NCBI GenBank assembly: GCA_021788095.1
Contig: JAJYLB010000029.1
Coordinates: 1-51,413 of the forward strand
Length of the DNA stretch: 51,413 bases
From: Acidobacteriota bacterium
GTDB lineage: Bacteria > Acidobacteriota > Terriglobia > Acidiferrales > UBA7541
Direction: 5' to 3'
Shown here: positions 8,727 to 16,888 of the stretch, piece after piece
Numbering within the stretch: the first letter of the stretch is position 1
Layout: each line of letters opens with the position of its first letter
Made by a program: the position numbers and the translations under genes
The notes under the pieces: model-generated
Databases searched by the model: none
What the model saw: only the letters and a program-made list of their open reading frames with translations
Told to the model about the DNA's origin: nothing

Positions 8727-9524
8727 TCAGCGCCGATCGTAAGAAGCCGTCTGGCCGATCGTCTCGATCAGGCGGTCGGGCCAATCCGTCATGAGGCCTT
8801 CGACGCCTAAAGCGAGCAGGCGCCGCATCTCCTTCGGCTCGTTCACCGTCCAGGCGACGACCCCGAGCCCCGCCTCGTGCGCCCGCTCGACGAGCCGCGC
8901 GGAGACGCGTCGCGCTCGCGGCGCCAGCAGCCGCGCCCCGGCGCGCCGCGCCACTTCGATCTTCGGGCCGGTGCGGCCGGCGAGCAGGCCGGATCCCATG
9001 CGCCGCGCCTTTTCGATCATGGGGTCGGCGCGGCCGACGAGCAGCCCGGTTTCCAGGCGCGGCCGAACGGAGCGCATTCGAACGAGCGCGCGGGCATCAA
9101 ACGCCAGCAAAACGATGCGCGGCGGGCGCGGCAGTCGGCGGAGCGCCTCGGCGAGGGCGAAGGGCAGGGCGCCTTCCAGGCTCGTTTTCAACTCCAGATA
9201 GATTCCCAAATCGAGTTCGGCCGCCAAGGCGAGAGTTTCCTCGAGCGTGGGAACGCGCTCGCCCGCGAATTCGGCGGCAAACCAGGAGCCGGCGTCCAGG
9301 CGCCGGACGGCCCCGAAGGGAAGATCGGCGATGCGGCCCCGGCCGTTCGTTGTGCGGTTGACGCGGGCGTCGTGCAGCAACACGAACCTTCCCTCCCGCG
9401 TGACCCTCAGATCGGTTTCGATGGCGCTCGAACCCAGAGCGGCGGCGCGGCGAAAGGCGGCGAGGGTGTTTTCCGGGGCGTGGGCGCAAGCGCCGCGATG
9501 GGCGATGACCTGGGTGTGGGTCAT
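8727..9524 (-). CDS. Glycerophosphodiester phosphodiesterase
   Basis: A 265-residue GDPD-family enzyme that hydrolyses glycerophosphodiesters to glycerol 3-phosphate and an alcohol. Catalytic features are present: HRG (9-11), E36 and D38 in AIETDL, LLHD (49-52), and YLELK for the metal site. No signal peptide, so cytoplasmic (UgpQ-like). Residues about 160-200 contain two similar segments (LLVGRADPMIEKARRMG and LLAGRTGPKIEVARRAG), pointing to a small internal duplication. It is transcribed divergently from dinB with a short gap. Confidence 0.92.
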   Translation of the reverse strand: MTHTQVIAHRGACAHAPENTLAAFRRAAALGSSAIETDLRVTREGRFVLLHDARVNRTTNGRGRIADLPFGAVRRLDAGSWFAAEFAGERVPTLEETLALAAELDLGIYLELKTSLEGALPFALAEALRRLPRPPRIVLLAFDARALVRMRSVRPRLETGLLVGRADPMIEKARRMGSGLLAGRTGPKIEVARRAGARLLAPRARRVSARLVERAHEAGLGVVAWTVNEPKEMRRLLALGVEGLMTDWPDRLIETIGQTASYDRR

Positions 9525-9546
9525 GGACGTAGTGTAGCGTGGGGGC

Positions 9547-9576
9547 TTTACTTTTCGCTTTTTCTTCGCCTATAAT
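9547..9576 (+). promoter_or_regulatory. Candidate promoter of dinB
   Basis: TTTACT (9547-9552) and a perfect TATAAT (9571-9576) are separated by 18 bases. I looked for a LexA-type operator overlapping it and see no clear palindrome, so SOS control is not supported by sequence alone. Confidence 0.5.
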
Positions 9577-9653
9577 CCCCTCGTGGGACGGCGAGGCGCA
9601 TGCCTTTCCCCTCCTCCGCCTCGCCCCCGCCGGCAGTCGCCGGAGGCACGAGC

Positions 9654-10901
9654 ATGAGCGCCCGTATTCCCCGTCCCGTAGAGCCTTCCGGGACGCAAAC
9701 GACGCGCGTCGTTCACGTGGACGTCGATGCGTTTTTCGCTTCGGTGGAACAGGAACTCGATCCACGGCTGCGCGGGCGGCCGGTGCTGGTGGGGCGGGGC
9801 GTGGTGGCGTCGGCGAGCTACGAAGCGAAGGCGCGTGGCGTGCGGACGGCGATGTCGTTTCGCGAAGCGCTGCGGCTGTGCCCGGACGCGGTGGTGGTCG
9901 CGGGCGCCTACGAGCACTACGCCGATTCCGCCGGGCGGGTGCGGCGCATCCTCGAGGAGTTCAGTCCGGCGGTGGAGACGGCCGCGCTCGACGATTTCTA
10001 TCTGGACCTGACCGGGACGGAGCGACTCTATCCGAATCTCGAGGCGACGCTGCGGCGGATGCAGCAGCGCGTCGAGGACGAAACCGGCTTGAGCGTTTCG
10101 ATCGGCTGCGCCACGTCGAAATTGCTGGCGGCGATCGCCTCGCGCCTCCGCCGTCCGCGCGGCTTGGCCGTGATTCCTCCCGGCGAGGAGCGCCGGTTTC
10201 TCGATCCGCTCCCCGTGGAGAAGCTGCAGGGCGTCGGCCGCGTTCACGCGGCGGCGCTCGGCGAGCGGGGCGTCCACACGGTGGGGGAACTGCGCCGGTT
10301 GCCGCTCGAAGCGCTGACTGCCTCCTTTGGCGCGGCGGCGGGCCGGCAGATGTGGGAGCGGGCGCGGGGCGTCGATCCGCGCGGGGTGGCGGCGCCGGCC
10401 GTCCCGAAATCGGTTTCGCGCGAGACGACGATCGTAGGCGGCACGATCGATCCCGAGCTGCTGGCGGGCCTCTGGGAGTATCTCGCGGAGCGGGTGGCGG
10501 CGACGCTGCGCGCGATCGGCCGGCAAGCGCGCACGCTTACCTTGAAGATCCGTTACACCGATTCCTACGGGGCGGGGCGGCAGACGCGGCTCGATCCGGC
10601 GACGAACGACGAGAAGGCGCTCCTCGATGCGGCGATGGAGGTTTTCGGCGCGCTCTACGCGCGGCGCGTGGCGCTCGGCTGGGTGGGGATGAGCGTGGCG
10701 AATCTCGAGCCCGATCGCCGGCAAAACGATCTCTTCGATTCGCGCGCGAATCGCCGGTGGTATCTCGATCGCGGGATCGATGCCGTGCGCGGGCGGTTTG
10801 GCTGGAACGCGGTGTTTTACGGGCGGGGACTGGAACTGCGGCGCCATTACGCGACCAAGCGCGAAGGGCTGGTGCTTTCGACGCCCTGTTTGTCGCGGTA
10901 G
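9654..10901 (+). CDS. dinB: DNA polymerase IV (Y-family, DinB)
   Basis: A 415-residue Y-family translesion polymerase. The first catalytic motif is intact (HVDVDAFFASVEQ, Asp23), as is YEAKARGVRTAM. The second reads ALDDFYLDLTG (111-121): the usual Asp-Glu pair is Asp113-Asp114, a conservative change at a metal-binding position. A helix-hairpin-helix region follows near LQGVGRVHAAAL (191-201), then the little-finger domain. QNDLF (357-361) fits a beta-clamp-binding motif in an internal rather than C-terminal position. ATG at 9654 is chosen because GGAGG lies seven bases upstream; an ATG at 9600 adds 18 low-complexity residues. The dnaE-type polymerase follows, suggesting a mutagenesis cassette. 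Confidence 0.93.
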   Translation: MSARIPRPVEPSGTQTTRVVHVDVDAFFASVEQELDPRLRGRPVLVGRGVVASASYEAKARGVRTAMSFREALRLCPDAVVVAGAYEHYADSAGRVRRILEEFSPAVETAALDDFYLDLTGTERLYPNLEATLRRMQQRVEDETGLSVSIGCATSKLLAAIASRLRRPRGLAVIPPGEERRFLDPLPVEKLQGVGRVHAAALGERGVHTVGELRRLPLEALTASFGAAAGRQMWERARGVDPRGVAAPAVPKSVSRETTIVGGTIDPELLAGLWEYLAERVAATLRAIGRQARTLTLKIRYTDSYGAGRQTRLDPATNDEKALLDAAMEVFGALYARRVALGWVGMSVANLEPDRRQNDLFDSRANRRWYLDRGIDAVRGRFGWNAVFYGRGLELRRHYATKREGLVLSTPCLSR

Positions 10902-11177
10902 GACTGGGGCGGTTCGGAATAGGGGTTTGGCCCGCGAAACCTCATGAAAGGAGCACGGATCTCCGAATCCCGCGAGTCGTTTGGGTGCCCCATCCTTCCG
11001 GCGTCTTTTGCCGGAAGGATGGGCCGGGCCAGAGGCAACGCGCCTCGAGACGCCCACCCTTGCCGACTGCGCAAGGGTGGGGCACCCACACGACGCCCGG
11101 GATTCCGACGCTGGTGCGGAGCCCGATGGGGTAGCTCGGTTCGCCGAGCGCCTGGGATCCGCGCTTGAGGCGCCACC
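10902..11177. repeat. Family F palindromic repeats between dinB and dnaE2
   Basis: No gene. Two hairpins are present: CCCATCCTTCCGGC (10989-11002) with GCCGGAAGGATGGG (11010-11023), a perfect 14-base stem; and a GGGTG-type hairpin around GCCCACCCTTGCC/GCAAGGGTGGGGC at about 11060-11096. The flanks GAGTCGTTTGGGTGCCCC and GGGGCACCCACACGACGCC are inverted copies and form the outer ends. Stem-loops here could also act as transcript stabilisers or partial terminators between the polymerase genes. Confidence 0.75.
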
Positions 11178-14100
11178 ATGTTCGTTCACTTGCATTGCCA
11201 CAGCCACTATTCCTTCCTTCGCGCAACGCCGTCGCCGGCCGAGCTGGTGGCGGCCGCCGCGCGCGAAGGCATGACGGCGGTCGCGCTCGCCGATACCGGC
11301 GGCCTCTACGCCGCCATCCCGTTCTACCAGGCGGCGCGCGCGGCCGGCATTCAGCCGATCCTGGGCGCGGTGCTGCCGGTGGGGGACGGGGAAAAAGAGG
11401 CGTTTCCGCTGCTGCTGCTCGCTCGGGGCGAGGCGGGCTACGCGAATCTCTGCCGGCTGGTGACGCGGCGTCAACTCGACGAGCATTCGCTCGCTTGGAG
11501 CCTCCTCGAAACGCATGCCGAAGGCTTGCTCGCCCTCTACGCCCCGGCGCGGCCGCCGGGCGACGCAGCGGAAGCGGCGCGCGCGGCGCGGCTCCGGGAG
11601 ATCCTGGGGAGCGGGTTCTATCTCGAAGCGCTCCATTTCCCGGCGAGCGGGCGAACGAATCTGCGCGCGGCGGCGGCGCTCGGCCGGGCGACGGGCGCGC
11701 GGCTGGCGGCGACGAACGACGTCCATTTCCTCGCGCCGGAGGAGTTCCTCCATCACCGGGTGGTGAACGCGATCCGCACCGGGGGGTTGGTGAGCCGGAT
11801 GGCGCCGCCGGAAATCGCCGACGCCGAGGCGTGGTTCAAGCCGGCGGAAGCGATGGCGCGCGCCTTCGCCGATTACCCCGAAGCGGTGCGCGCGACGCGG
11901 GAAATCGCCGAGCGCGCGGCGCTCCGGCTCGATCTGGGCCGTCTGGTCCTGCCCATGTTTCCAGCTCCCGCGGGCGAAACGCCCTTTTCCTATCTCCAGA
12001 AGCTGTGCCGGCGCGGCGCCACCCGGCGCTACCATCCGCCGGGGCCGGAGGTCTTCGCGCGGATCGAGCGCGAGCTGGAGGCGATCGGCCGGCTGGGCCT
12101 GGCGCCCTATTTCCTGCTCGTTTGGGACATCGTGCGTGAGGCGCGGCGGCGCGGGATTCCCGTCGCCGGCCGCGGCTCGGCGGCCAGCTCGCTGGTGAGC
12201 TACTGCCTGGGGATCTCGCGCGTCTGCCCGCTGCGCTGGGGCCTGTATTTCGAGCGCTTCCTCAACGAGCAGCGGGGCGACGTTCCCGATATCGATCTCG
12301 ATCTGTGCGGAGCGCGGCGAGACGAGATCCTCGAGTACGTGTACCGGCGCTGGGGCGCGGCGCACGTGGCGATGATCGGCAGTTTCGTGACGATGCACGC
12401 GCGGCTGGCGGTGCGCGAGGTGGCGAAAGCGTTTGGGGTGGCCCCGGGCGAGGTGAACCGCTTCACGCGCCGGCTGCCGCACCGGCCGGTGCGGGAGATT
12501 CTCGAGGCGATTCGCGTGTTGCCGCAGTGCCGGGAGCTGCCCGTCGAAGAGGAGCCCTGGCGGACGGTCCTCTCCGTGGCGCTCCGCCTGGACGAGGCGC
12601 CGCGGCACATGGGCATCCATCCCTGCGGGACGGTGATCGCGCCGGGCGCGCTGGCCGCCATGGTTCCGCTCGAGAAAGCGGCGAAGGGGATCGTCGTCAC
12701 GCAATACGACATGAACGCCGTCGAGGCGCTGGGCCTGGTGAAGATGGACTTGCTGGGCCAGCGCGGCCTGACCACCATCTCGCTCGCCCTCGCCGGGATC
12801 GAGCGCGCGACGGGCCGCCGCCTCGATTTCGAAGCCATTCCCGAGCGCGACGCGGCGACGGCGGCCATGCTCGCCGCCGGGCGCACCATGGGCGTTTTCC
12901 AGATCGAATCGCCCGGCATGCGCGGCCTGCTGCGGCTCATGCGCGCGCGCACGATGGAAGAGCTTTCCGTCGCCTTGGCGCTGATCCGCCCGGGCGCCTC
13001 CGAGTACGGGGCGAAGGAGACGTTTCTGCGGCGGCTGCGCGGGCGGGAGCCGGTGCGCTATCCCCATCCCTCGCTCGAACCGATTCTGAAGGAAACGCTC
13101 GGCGTCTGCGTCTATCAGGAGCAGGTGATGCAGATCGCGCAGACCGCCGGATCGCTCTCGCTCGCCGAAGCCGATCTGGTGCGCCGGGCCAGCGCCAAAT
13201 TCGCCGACGAGCGCGAGCGCGCGCGCCTGCGCGCGAAATTCCTGAAAGCGGCGGCGCGCCTGGGCCTCGAGGGCGAGCGGCTCGAAAGCGTCTGGCAGAT
13301 GGTGGAAAAATTCGCCGGGTTCGGCTTCTGCAAGGCGCACGCCGCCACCTACGCCGATCTCGCCTATCGCCTCGCCTACTTCAAGGCGCATTTCCCCGCC
13401 GAATTCCTGGCGGCGATGTGCAGCTCGGGCGCCGGCTTCTACCACGTCTCCGCCTACGTCGAGGAAGCCAAGCGCTGGGGCATTCCGGTGCTGGCGCCTT
13501 CGGTGAACCGCTCCCACGCCGAATATGCCGCCGAGCCCCTGGGAGCGAAGAAGGCGTTGCGGATCGGACTGATGCAGGTGAAAGGGCTGCGCGCGGAAGT
13601 CGTGCGGGCGATCGTCGCCGCGCGCGAGCGGGAAGGCGAGTTTCGCTCGCTCGAGGATTTCCTTCGCCGCGTTCCCGCGAGCCGAGACGAACTGGCTTCC
13701 CTCATCAAGTGCGGAGCCTTCGACGACGTCCCCGCCGCCGAAGGCGCACCCGCGCGGGCCATGACCCGGCCGATGCGCCTCTGGCAGTTACCTCTGGTCT
13801 TGGCGAGCCCGTCTCGAATCCCGTCCCAAAGGCTCGAGATTCGGGACGGGATTCGGGACGAGAGGGCGAGCCGCTCCGGCAGCCTTTTCCCCGGCCCTTC
13901 GCAACAGCCCGGGACCGAAAACGCCATCCCTCCGCTGGCCGAATACGACCGGGAGCAGAAGCTCGCCTACGAGCAGGAGATCCTGGAAGTGAGCGTCAGC
14001 GGCCATCCCCTCGACTGCGTGCCGCGGAACGGCCAGGCGTGGAGCAGCGAGTTGGGCCGCCGGATCGGGCAGCGGGTCGAGCTGCTCGGCTGGCTCATCA

Positions 14101-14315
14101 CTTTTCGAGCGGTGGGAACGAAGGATTATCGCAACATGATGTTTCTCACGCTCGAAGACCAGCGCGGCGTGTATGAGGCCGTTTTGTTTCCCGACGCGTA
14201 CGAGCGGTATGGCGGCTTGGCGTTCGAGACGCGCCTGCTCCGCGTCTGGGGCGAGGTCGAAGACGAAGCCCAGATCCACTGCGACAGGCTGGAAAGGATA
14301 GTGGCTGGTGGCTAG
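11178..14315 (+). CDS. dnaE2: Error-prone DNA polymerase III alpha subunit (DnaE2 type)
   Basis: A 1045-residue C-family polymerase. The N-terminal PHP domain starts HLHCHSHYSFL with its metal-binding histidines. The palm shows GRGSAASSLVSY (331-342), catalytic PDIDLD (370-375; Asp371 and Asp373) and the third acid in VKMDLLGQRGLT (about 523). A helix-hairpin-helix and a C-terminal OB fold (GWLITFRAVGTKDYRNMMFL) follow. Length and motifs fit DnaE2, the non-essential mutagenic paralogue, rather than replicative DnaE1. Around residues 876-895 a palindromic repeat is inserted in frame. GAGG lies eight bases before the ATG. It follows dinB on the same strand; neither imuA nor lexA is nearby. Confidence 0.93.
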   Translation: MFVHLHCHSHYSFLRATPSPAELVAAAAREGMTAVALADTGGLYAAIPFYQAARAAGIQPILGAVLPVGDGEKEAFPLLLLARGEAGYANLCRLVTRRQLDEHSLAWSLLETHAEGLLALYAPARPPGDAAEAARAARLREILGSGFYLEALHFPASGRTNLRAAAALGRATGARLAATNDVHFLAPEEFLHHRVVNAIRTGGLVSRMAPPEIADAEAWFKPAEAMARAFADYPEAVRATREIAERAALRLDLGRLVLPMFPAPAGETPFSYLQKLCRRGATRRYHPPGPEVFARIERELEAIGRLGLAPYFLLVWDIVREARRRGIPVAGRGSAASSLVSYCLGISRVCPLRWGLYFERFLNEQRGDVPDIDLDLCGARRDEILEYVYRRWGAAHVAMIGSFVTMHARLAVREVAKAFGVAPGEVNRFTRRLPHRPVREILEAIRVLPQCRELPVEEEPWRTVLSVALRLDEAPRHMGIHPCGTVIAPGALAAMVPLEKAAKGIVVTQYDMNAVEALGLVKMDLLGQRGLTTISLALAGIERATGRRLDFEAIPERDAATAAMLAAGRTMGVFQIESPGMRGLLRLMRARTMEELSVALALIRPGASEYGAKETFLRRLRGREPVRYPHPSLEPILKETLGVCVYQEQVMQIAQTAGSLSLAEADLVRRASAKFADERERARLRAKFLKAAARLGLEGERLESVWQMVEKFAGFGFCKAHAATYADLAYRLAYFKAHFPAEFLAAMCSSGAGFYHVSAYVEEAKRWGIPVLAPSVNRSHAEYAAEPLGAKKALRIGLMQVKGLRAEVVRAIVAAREREGEFRSLEDFLRRVPASRDELASLIKCGAFDDVPAAEGAPARAMTRPMRLWQLPLVLASPSRIPSQRLEIRDGIRDERASRSGSLFPGPSQQPGTENAIPPLAEYDREQKLAYEQEILEVSVSGHPLDCVPRNGQAWSSELGRRIGQRVELLGWLITFRAVGTKDYRNMMFLTLEDQRGVYEAVLFPDAYERYGGLAFETRLLRVWGEVEDEAQIHCDRLERIVAGG
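13811..13859. repeat. Family G palindrome inside dnaE2
   Basis: Arms GTCTCGAATCCCGTCCC (13811-13827) and GGGACGGGATTCGGGAC (13843-13859) pair at 16 of 17 positions. The frame is kept and it encodes SRIPSQRLEIRDGIRDE, placed between the helix-hairpin-helix and OB domains. A similar sequence with the same coding sense lies in the PpiC gene at 16792-16832. Confidence 0.85.
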
Positions 14316-14608
14316 TGGCTAGCGACAGCCGCTTGCGTGGGCGATCACACCGCGAATTCAGTGGCGCTTCTCGAGAAGCTATTTCAGAACCTCCCGCCGG
14401 GCCCCTTCAGGGGCTATTGACTACTGCAAAAGAAATGTCCCACGAGGCAGGCGGGGAAAGCAGATTCCTCGCTGCGCTCGGAATGACCAAGTAGGACATT
14501 TCTTCTGCAAGGATCAATAAAGCCCCTATTTTTCGGCCGCTTTTTGTCGGAGCTGAAGCTCCGACCCCCGAAGACGGAGGTTTTGAAATAGCCACTAGCC
14601 ACTAGCCA
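14316..14608. repeat. Family A repeat interrupted by another palindromic element
   Basis: The convergent ends of dnaE2 and the HD nuclease gene are separated by a family A unit (14375-14592). Its inner hairpin, GGGGCT at 14410-14415 and AGCCCC at 14521-14526, is split by about 105 bases. That insert has its own inverted ends: TGCAAAAGAAATGTCC (14425-14440) and GGACATTTCTTCTGCA (14494-14509), one mismatch. Its centre (AGCAGATTCCTCGC, GCGCTCGGAATGACC) resembles family C. Short GGCTAGT-type tandem repeats (14301-14322 and 14591-14625, inverted) flank the whole block and run into both stop codons. Confidence 0.85.
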
Positions 14609-15586
14609 CTAGTCACTAGCCACTGGCTTCTTCAGGTACCGATCGAGCCGCAGAATCTGCTGGGCGAGTGCGGGGCTGCGCTCGGTCCATTCTGGCTCCC
14701 CGCCAGGCGCATCGAGAATCGCGCGCACGGCGCCCATCTTCGAATCGAGATCGTCGAGATAATGCAGCAGGAGCGCCTCGCGGAAGAGCGGCGGACGCGG
14801 CGAGCCGAACTCGAGCTGGCCGTGATGGCTGGCGATGAGGTGCTCGACGACGCGGGCGAGCGGGGCGGGGAAGTCTTCGATCTGATCGATTTCGCGGCGG
14901 ACGAGTTCGAGTCCCAACAGGATGTGGCCGAGCAGGCGGCCTTCGGTGGAATAGCCGGTTTCCCGCTCGTATTCGAGTTCATCGATCTTGCCGATATCGT
15001 GAAGGATGGCGCCGGTGAGCAGCAGATCGAGGTTCACTTCGGCACCGTAATGGGCGGCGGCTTGGCGGCACAGGCCGCACAGGCTCGCCACGTGCTCGAC
15101 GAGGCCGCCGCGATAGGCGTGGTGCATGAGCTTGGCGGCGGGCACCTGCTTGAGCCGCGGCGCGATCGCCGGGTCGTTCAGGATTCCTGCCACCAGGCGC
15201 CGCAGGCAGGGATCGGCGATCGATTCGCCTGCCTCGATGATTTGACGGTAGAGCGTTTCGATGCCCTCGGCCGTATGGGGGAAGAAGTCCCGCAAATCCA
15301 CTTCGGAAGGCTCGGCCTTGCGCAGGCGTTCGAGCTTCAGTTGGAGGTGGTTCCGGTAGAGTTCCCCGCGGCCCTGCACCTTGACGATGTCGTCGCGATC
15401 GATCGAGCCGGCGATGGGCTCGAACCCGCTCCACATCCGCGTCTCAATCGTTCCCGTGCGATCGGAGAGTTCCAGGCGCAGGTACGGCTTGCCGTCCCGC
15501 GTTTGCAGCACTTCCTTGGCGGAAACGAGGAAAAACGAGCTGACCGGCTGGTCCGGCTGAAGGTCGGCGACGAAAACCGGTTTCAT
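14609..15586 (-). CDS. YhaM-like HD-domain 3'-5' exoribonuclease
   Basis: A 325-residue protein with an N-terminal OB-fold nucleic-acid-binding domain (about 1-95; includes RDGKPYLRLELSDRTGTIE) and an HD metal-dependent hydrolase domain. The HD signature is complete: HHAYRGGLVEHV, ILHDIGK and SHHG. In characterised relatives this pair of domains degrades RNA, or short DNA, from the 3' end. The ATG at 15586 overlaps the stop of the upstream PpiC gene (ATGA), so it is translationally coupled as last gene of the rfaE2-mfd-ppiC operon. The last codons run into a GCCACTAGCC-type simple repeat, so the C-terminus PVASD may be repeat-derived. Confidence 0.88.
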   Translation of the reverse strand: MKPVFVADLQPDQPVSSFFLVSAKEVLQTRDGKPYLRLELSDRTGTIETRMWSGFEPIAGSIDRDDIVKVQGRGELYRNHLQLKLERLRKAEPSEVDLRDFFPHTAEGIETLYRQIIEAGESIADPCLRRLVAGILNDPAIAPRLKQVPAAKLMHHAYRGGLVEHVASLCGLCRQAAAHYGAEVNLDLLLTGAILHDIGKIDELEYERETGYSTEGRLLGHILLGLELVRREIDQIEDFPAPLARVVEHLIASHHGQLEFGSPRPPLFREALLLHYLDDLDSKMGAVRAILDAPGGEPEWTERSPALAQQILRLDRYLKKPVASD

Positions 15587-16887
15587 TCGGGATCGCCGAC
15601 TCCGGGACCCGCAGGCGCGGCCTTCTTCTTGGCCTTCTTGCCGCTCGTGGTATCCGCGCCGGGAGTGACCTCTTGGATGGCCGTCTCCGGCACCGCCAGG
15701 TCGTCGGTGTAGCCCGGCGCGATGAGGATGTAAGCCTGCTCGCGAAGCTGCTTCAGGAACGTCTGCAACACGGGCCCGACTTTCTGCCGGTAGATGGCGT
15801 TCTCGATTTCCGGCTCGACGGCGTCGAGCGGCTGAATCCCAGCCACCGTGTGCCGCTCCACCTGGATGATATCGAACCCGTTGCCGATATCGAGCACGGG
15901 CGTAACGCCGTTGCGCTGGAGCGCGAACACCGCCTGGTCGATGACCGGCCTCAGCTGGCCGCGCTGGAAGACGCCGAGCTCGCCGCCTTGCTGAGCGGCG
16001 CGGTCTTGGGAGTAGAGCTTGGCCAACTTGGCGAAATCCTGCCCATCGAGGACCCGCTGGTGAAGGGCCTCCGCCTGCTTCTTGATGGCGGCGATCTGAG
16101 CGGGGTTTTTGCCCTGTGTGGAAAGGAAGATATCGCGGATCTCCACCGTTTCGGGGCCGTTGAATTCCTGCTTGTGCGCGTCGTAGTACTTCCGCACCTC
16201 TTTGGGGTCGATCTGGACCATGCCGCCGACGTCCTGCTGAACAACCTGACTCGCCAAGTCCTGCCGGCGAATCTGGTCTTGGTAGTCGTCCCAATTCATC
16301 CCGGACGCTTCGACCTCGCGGCGGAGCGCGTCGATGGAATCCAGGTGGTACTTCTGGCGTTCCTGGTCGAGTTCCTTGACGACGTCGGCGTCGACGTTGA
16401 TTCCTTGTTGCTTGGCCGTTTGTACGAGCAGGTCGTTACTGATCATCTGACCCAGGAGCGACTTCATCTGTTGCTGGTATTTGGTTTGGATCTGCTCGGG
16501 CGTGCAGGAAGGGCAGTCTTGCTTGATCCCATCGAGCACGGCCTGCTTCGCCTGGTTGTATTGGTTGCTGGTGATGATGTCGTCGTTGACGTGGGCGACG
16601 ATCTCGTCGAGCACCGTGCCCTTGGGCGGCGGAATATCCTGCGCGGCCAGCGCGAGCGGCACGGCGAAGATACAGGCTATCGCGATGCAAAGCGCGGCAG
16701 CGCGTTGCGGATGGCGCCGCCCGCGAATGCCCTGGAAAAGCGCGGGCGCCGCAGAATCCAGCGTGCCGTTCGGGTGCCCCGCTCTTCCGGCGTCCCGAAT
16801 CCCGTCCCGAAGGTTCGGGATTCGGGACGGGATTGCCGGAAGGGTGAGCCGGGTGTGGCTTTCAGGCCCGCGCTTCATATCTCGCAT
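15583..16887 (-). CDS. SurA/PpiC-type peptidyl-prolyl isomerase, exported, with repeat-encoded N-terminus
   Basis: A 434-residue periplasmic folding factor. The core has a SurA-like N-terminal chaperone region (starts GTVLDEIVAHVNDDIITSNQ) and a parvulin domain (VEIRDIFLSTQG to NGFDIIQVERH). The C-terminus is Lys-rich (SGKKAKKKAAPAG). A clear signal-type segment, ALCIAIACIFAVPLALAAQD, starts only near residue 65. The 60 residues before it are encoded largely by repeats F and G (16753-16850). No ATG, GTG or TTG lies between the repeat and the signal segment, so either the extended product is made from ATG at 16887 or 16878, or the repeat has displaced the true start. It starts one base after the mfd stop. 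Confidence 0.85.
   Translation of the reverse strand: MRDMKRGPESHTRLTLPAIPSRIPNLRDGIRDAGRAGHPNGTLDSAAPALFQGIRGRRHPQRAAALCIAIACIFAVPLALAAQDIPPPKGTVLDEIVAHVNDDIITSNQYNQAKQAVLDGIKQDCPSCTPEQIQTKYQQQMKSLLGQMISNDLLVQTAKQQGINVDADVVKELDQERQKYHLDSIDALRREVEASGMNWDDYQDQIRRQDLASQVVQQDVGGMVQIDPKEVRKYYDAHKQEFNGPETVEIRDIFLSTQGKNPAQIAAIKKQAEALHQRVLDGQDFAKLAKLYSQDRAAQQGGELGVFQRGQLRPVIDQAVFALQRNGVTPVLDIGNGFDIIQVERHTVAGIQPLDAVEPEIENAIYRQKVGPVLQTFLKQLREQAYILIAPGYTDDLAVPETAIQEVTPGADTTSGKKAKKKAAPAGPGVGDPE
16753..16850. repeat. Family F repeat with a G palindrome inside, within the PpiC gene
   Basis: The F outer part GTTCGGGTGCCCCGCTCTTCCGGC ends (16768-16791) and TTGCCGGAAGGGTGAGCC (16833-16850) are the usual inverted arms. 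The loop is filled by a G unit (16792-16832) made of CCCGAATCCCG and CGGGATTCGGG blocks. The unit lies in frame at the 5' end of the PpiC coding region and encodes SRIPNLRDGIRD, close to the peptide from the dnaE2 copy. Confidence 0.8.
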
Positions 16888-16888
16888 T

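Noticed and set aside
9525..9653. LexA operator before dinB
   Set aside because: I found no palindromic damage box overlapping the TATAAT; SOS control remains only a guess from gene function.
9570..13517. 1315-codon open frame on the minus strand over dinB and dnaE2
   Set aside because: Composition is Arg/His/Gln-rich, with no recognisable motif, and it covers two well-supported polymerase genes on the other strand.
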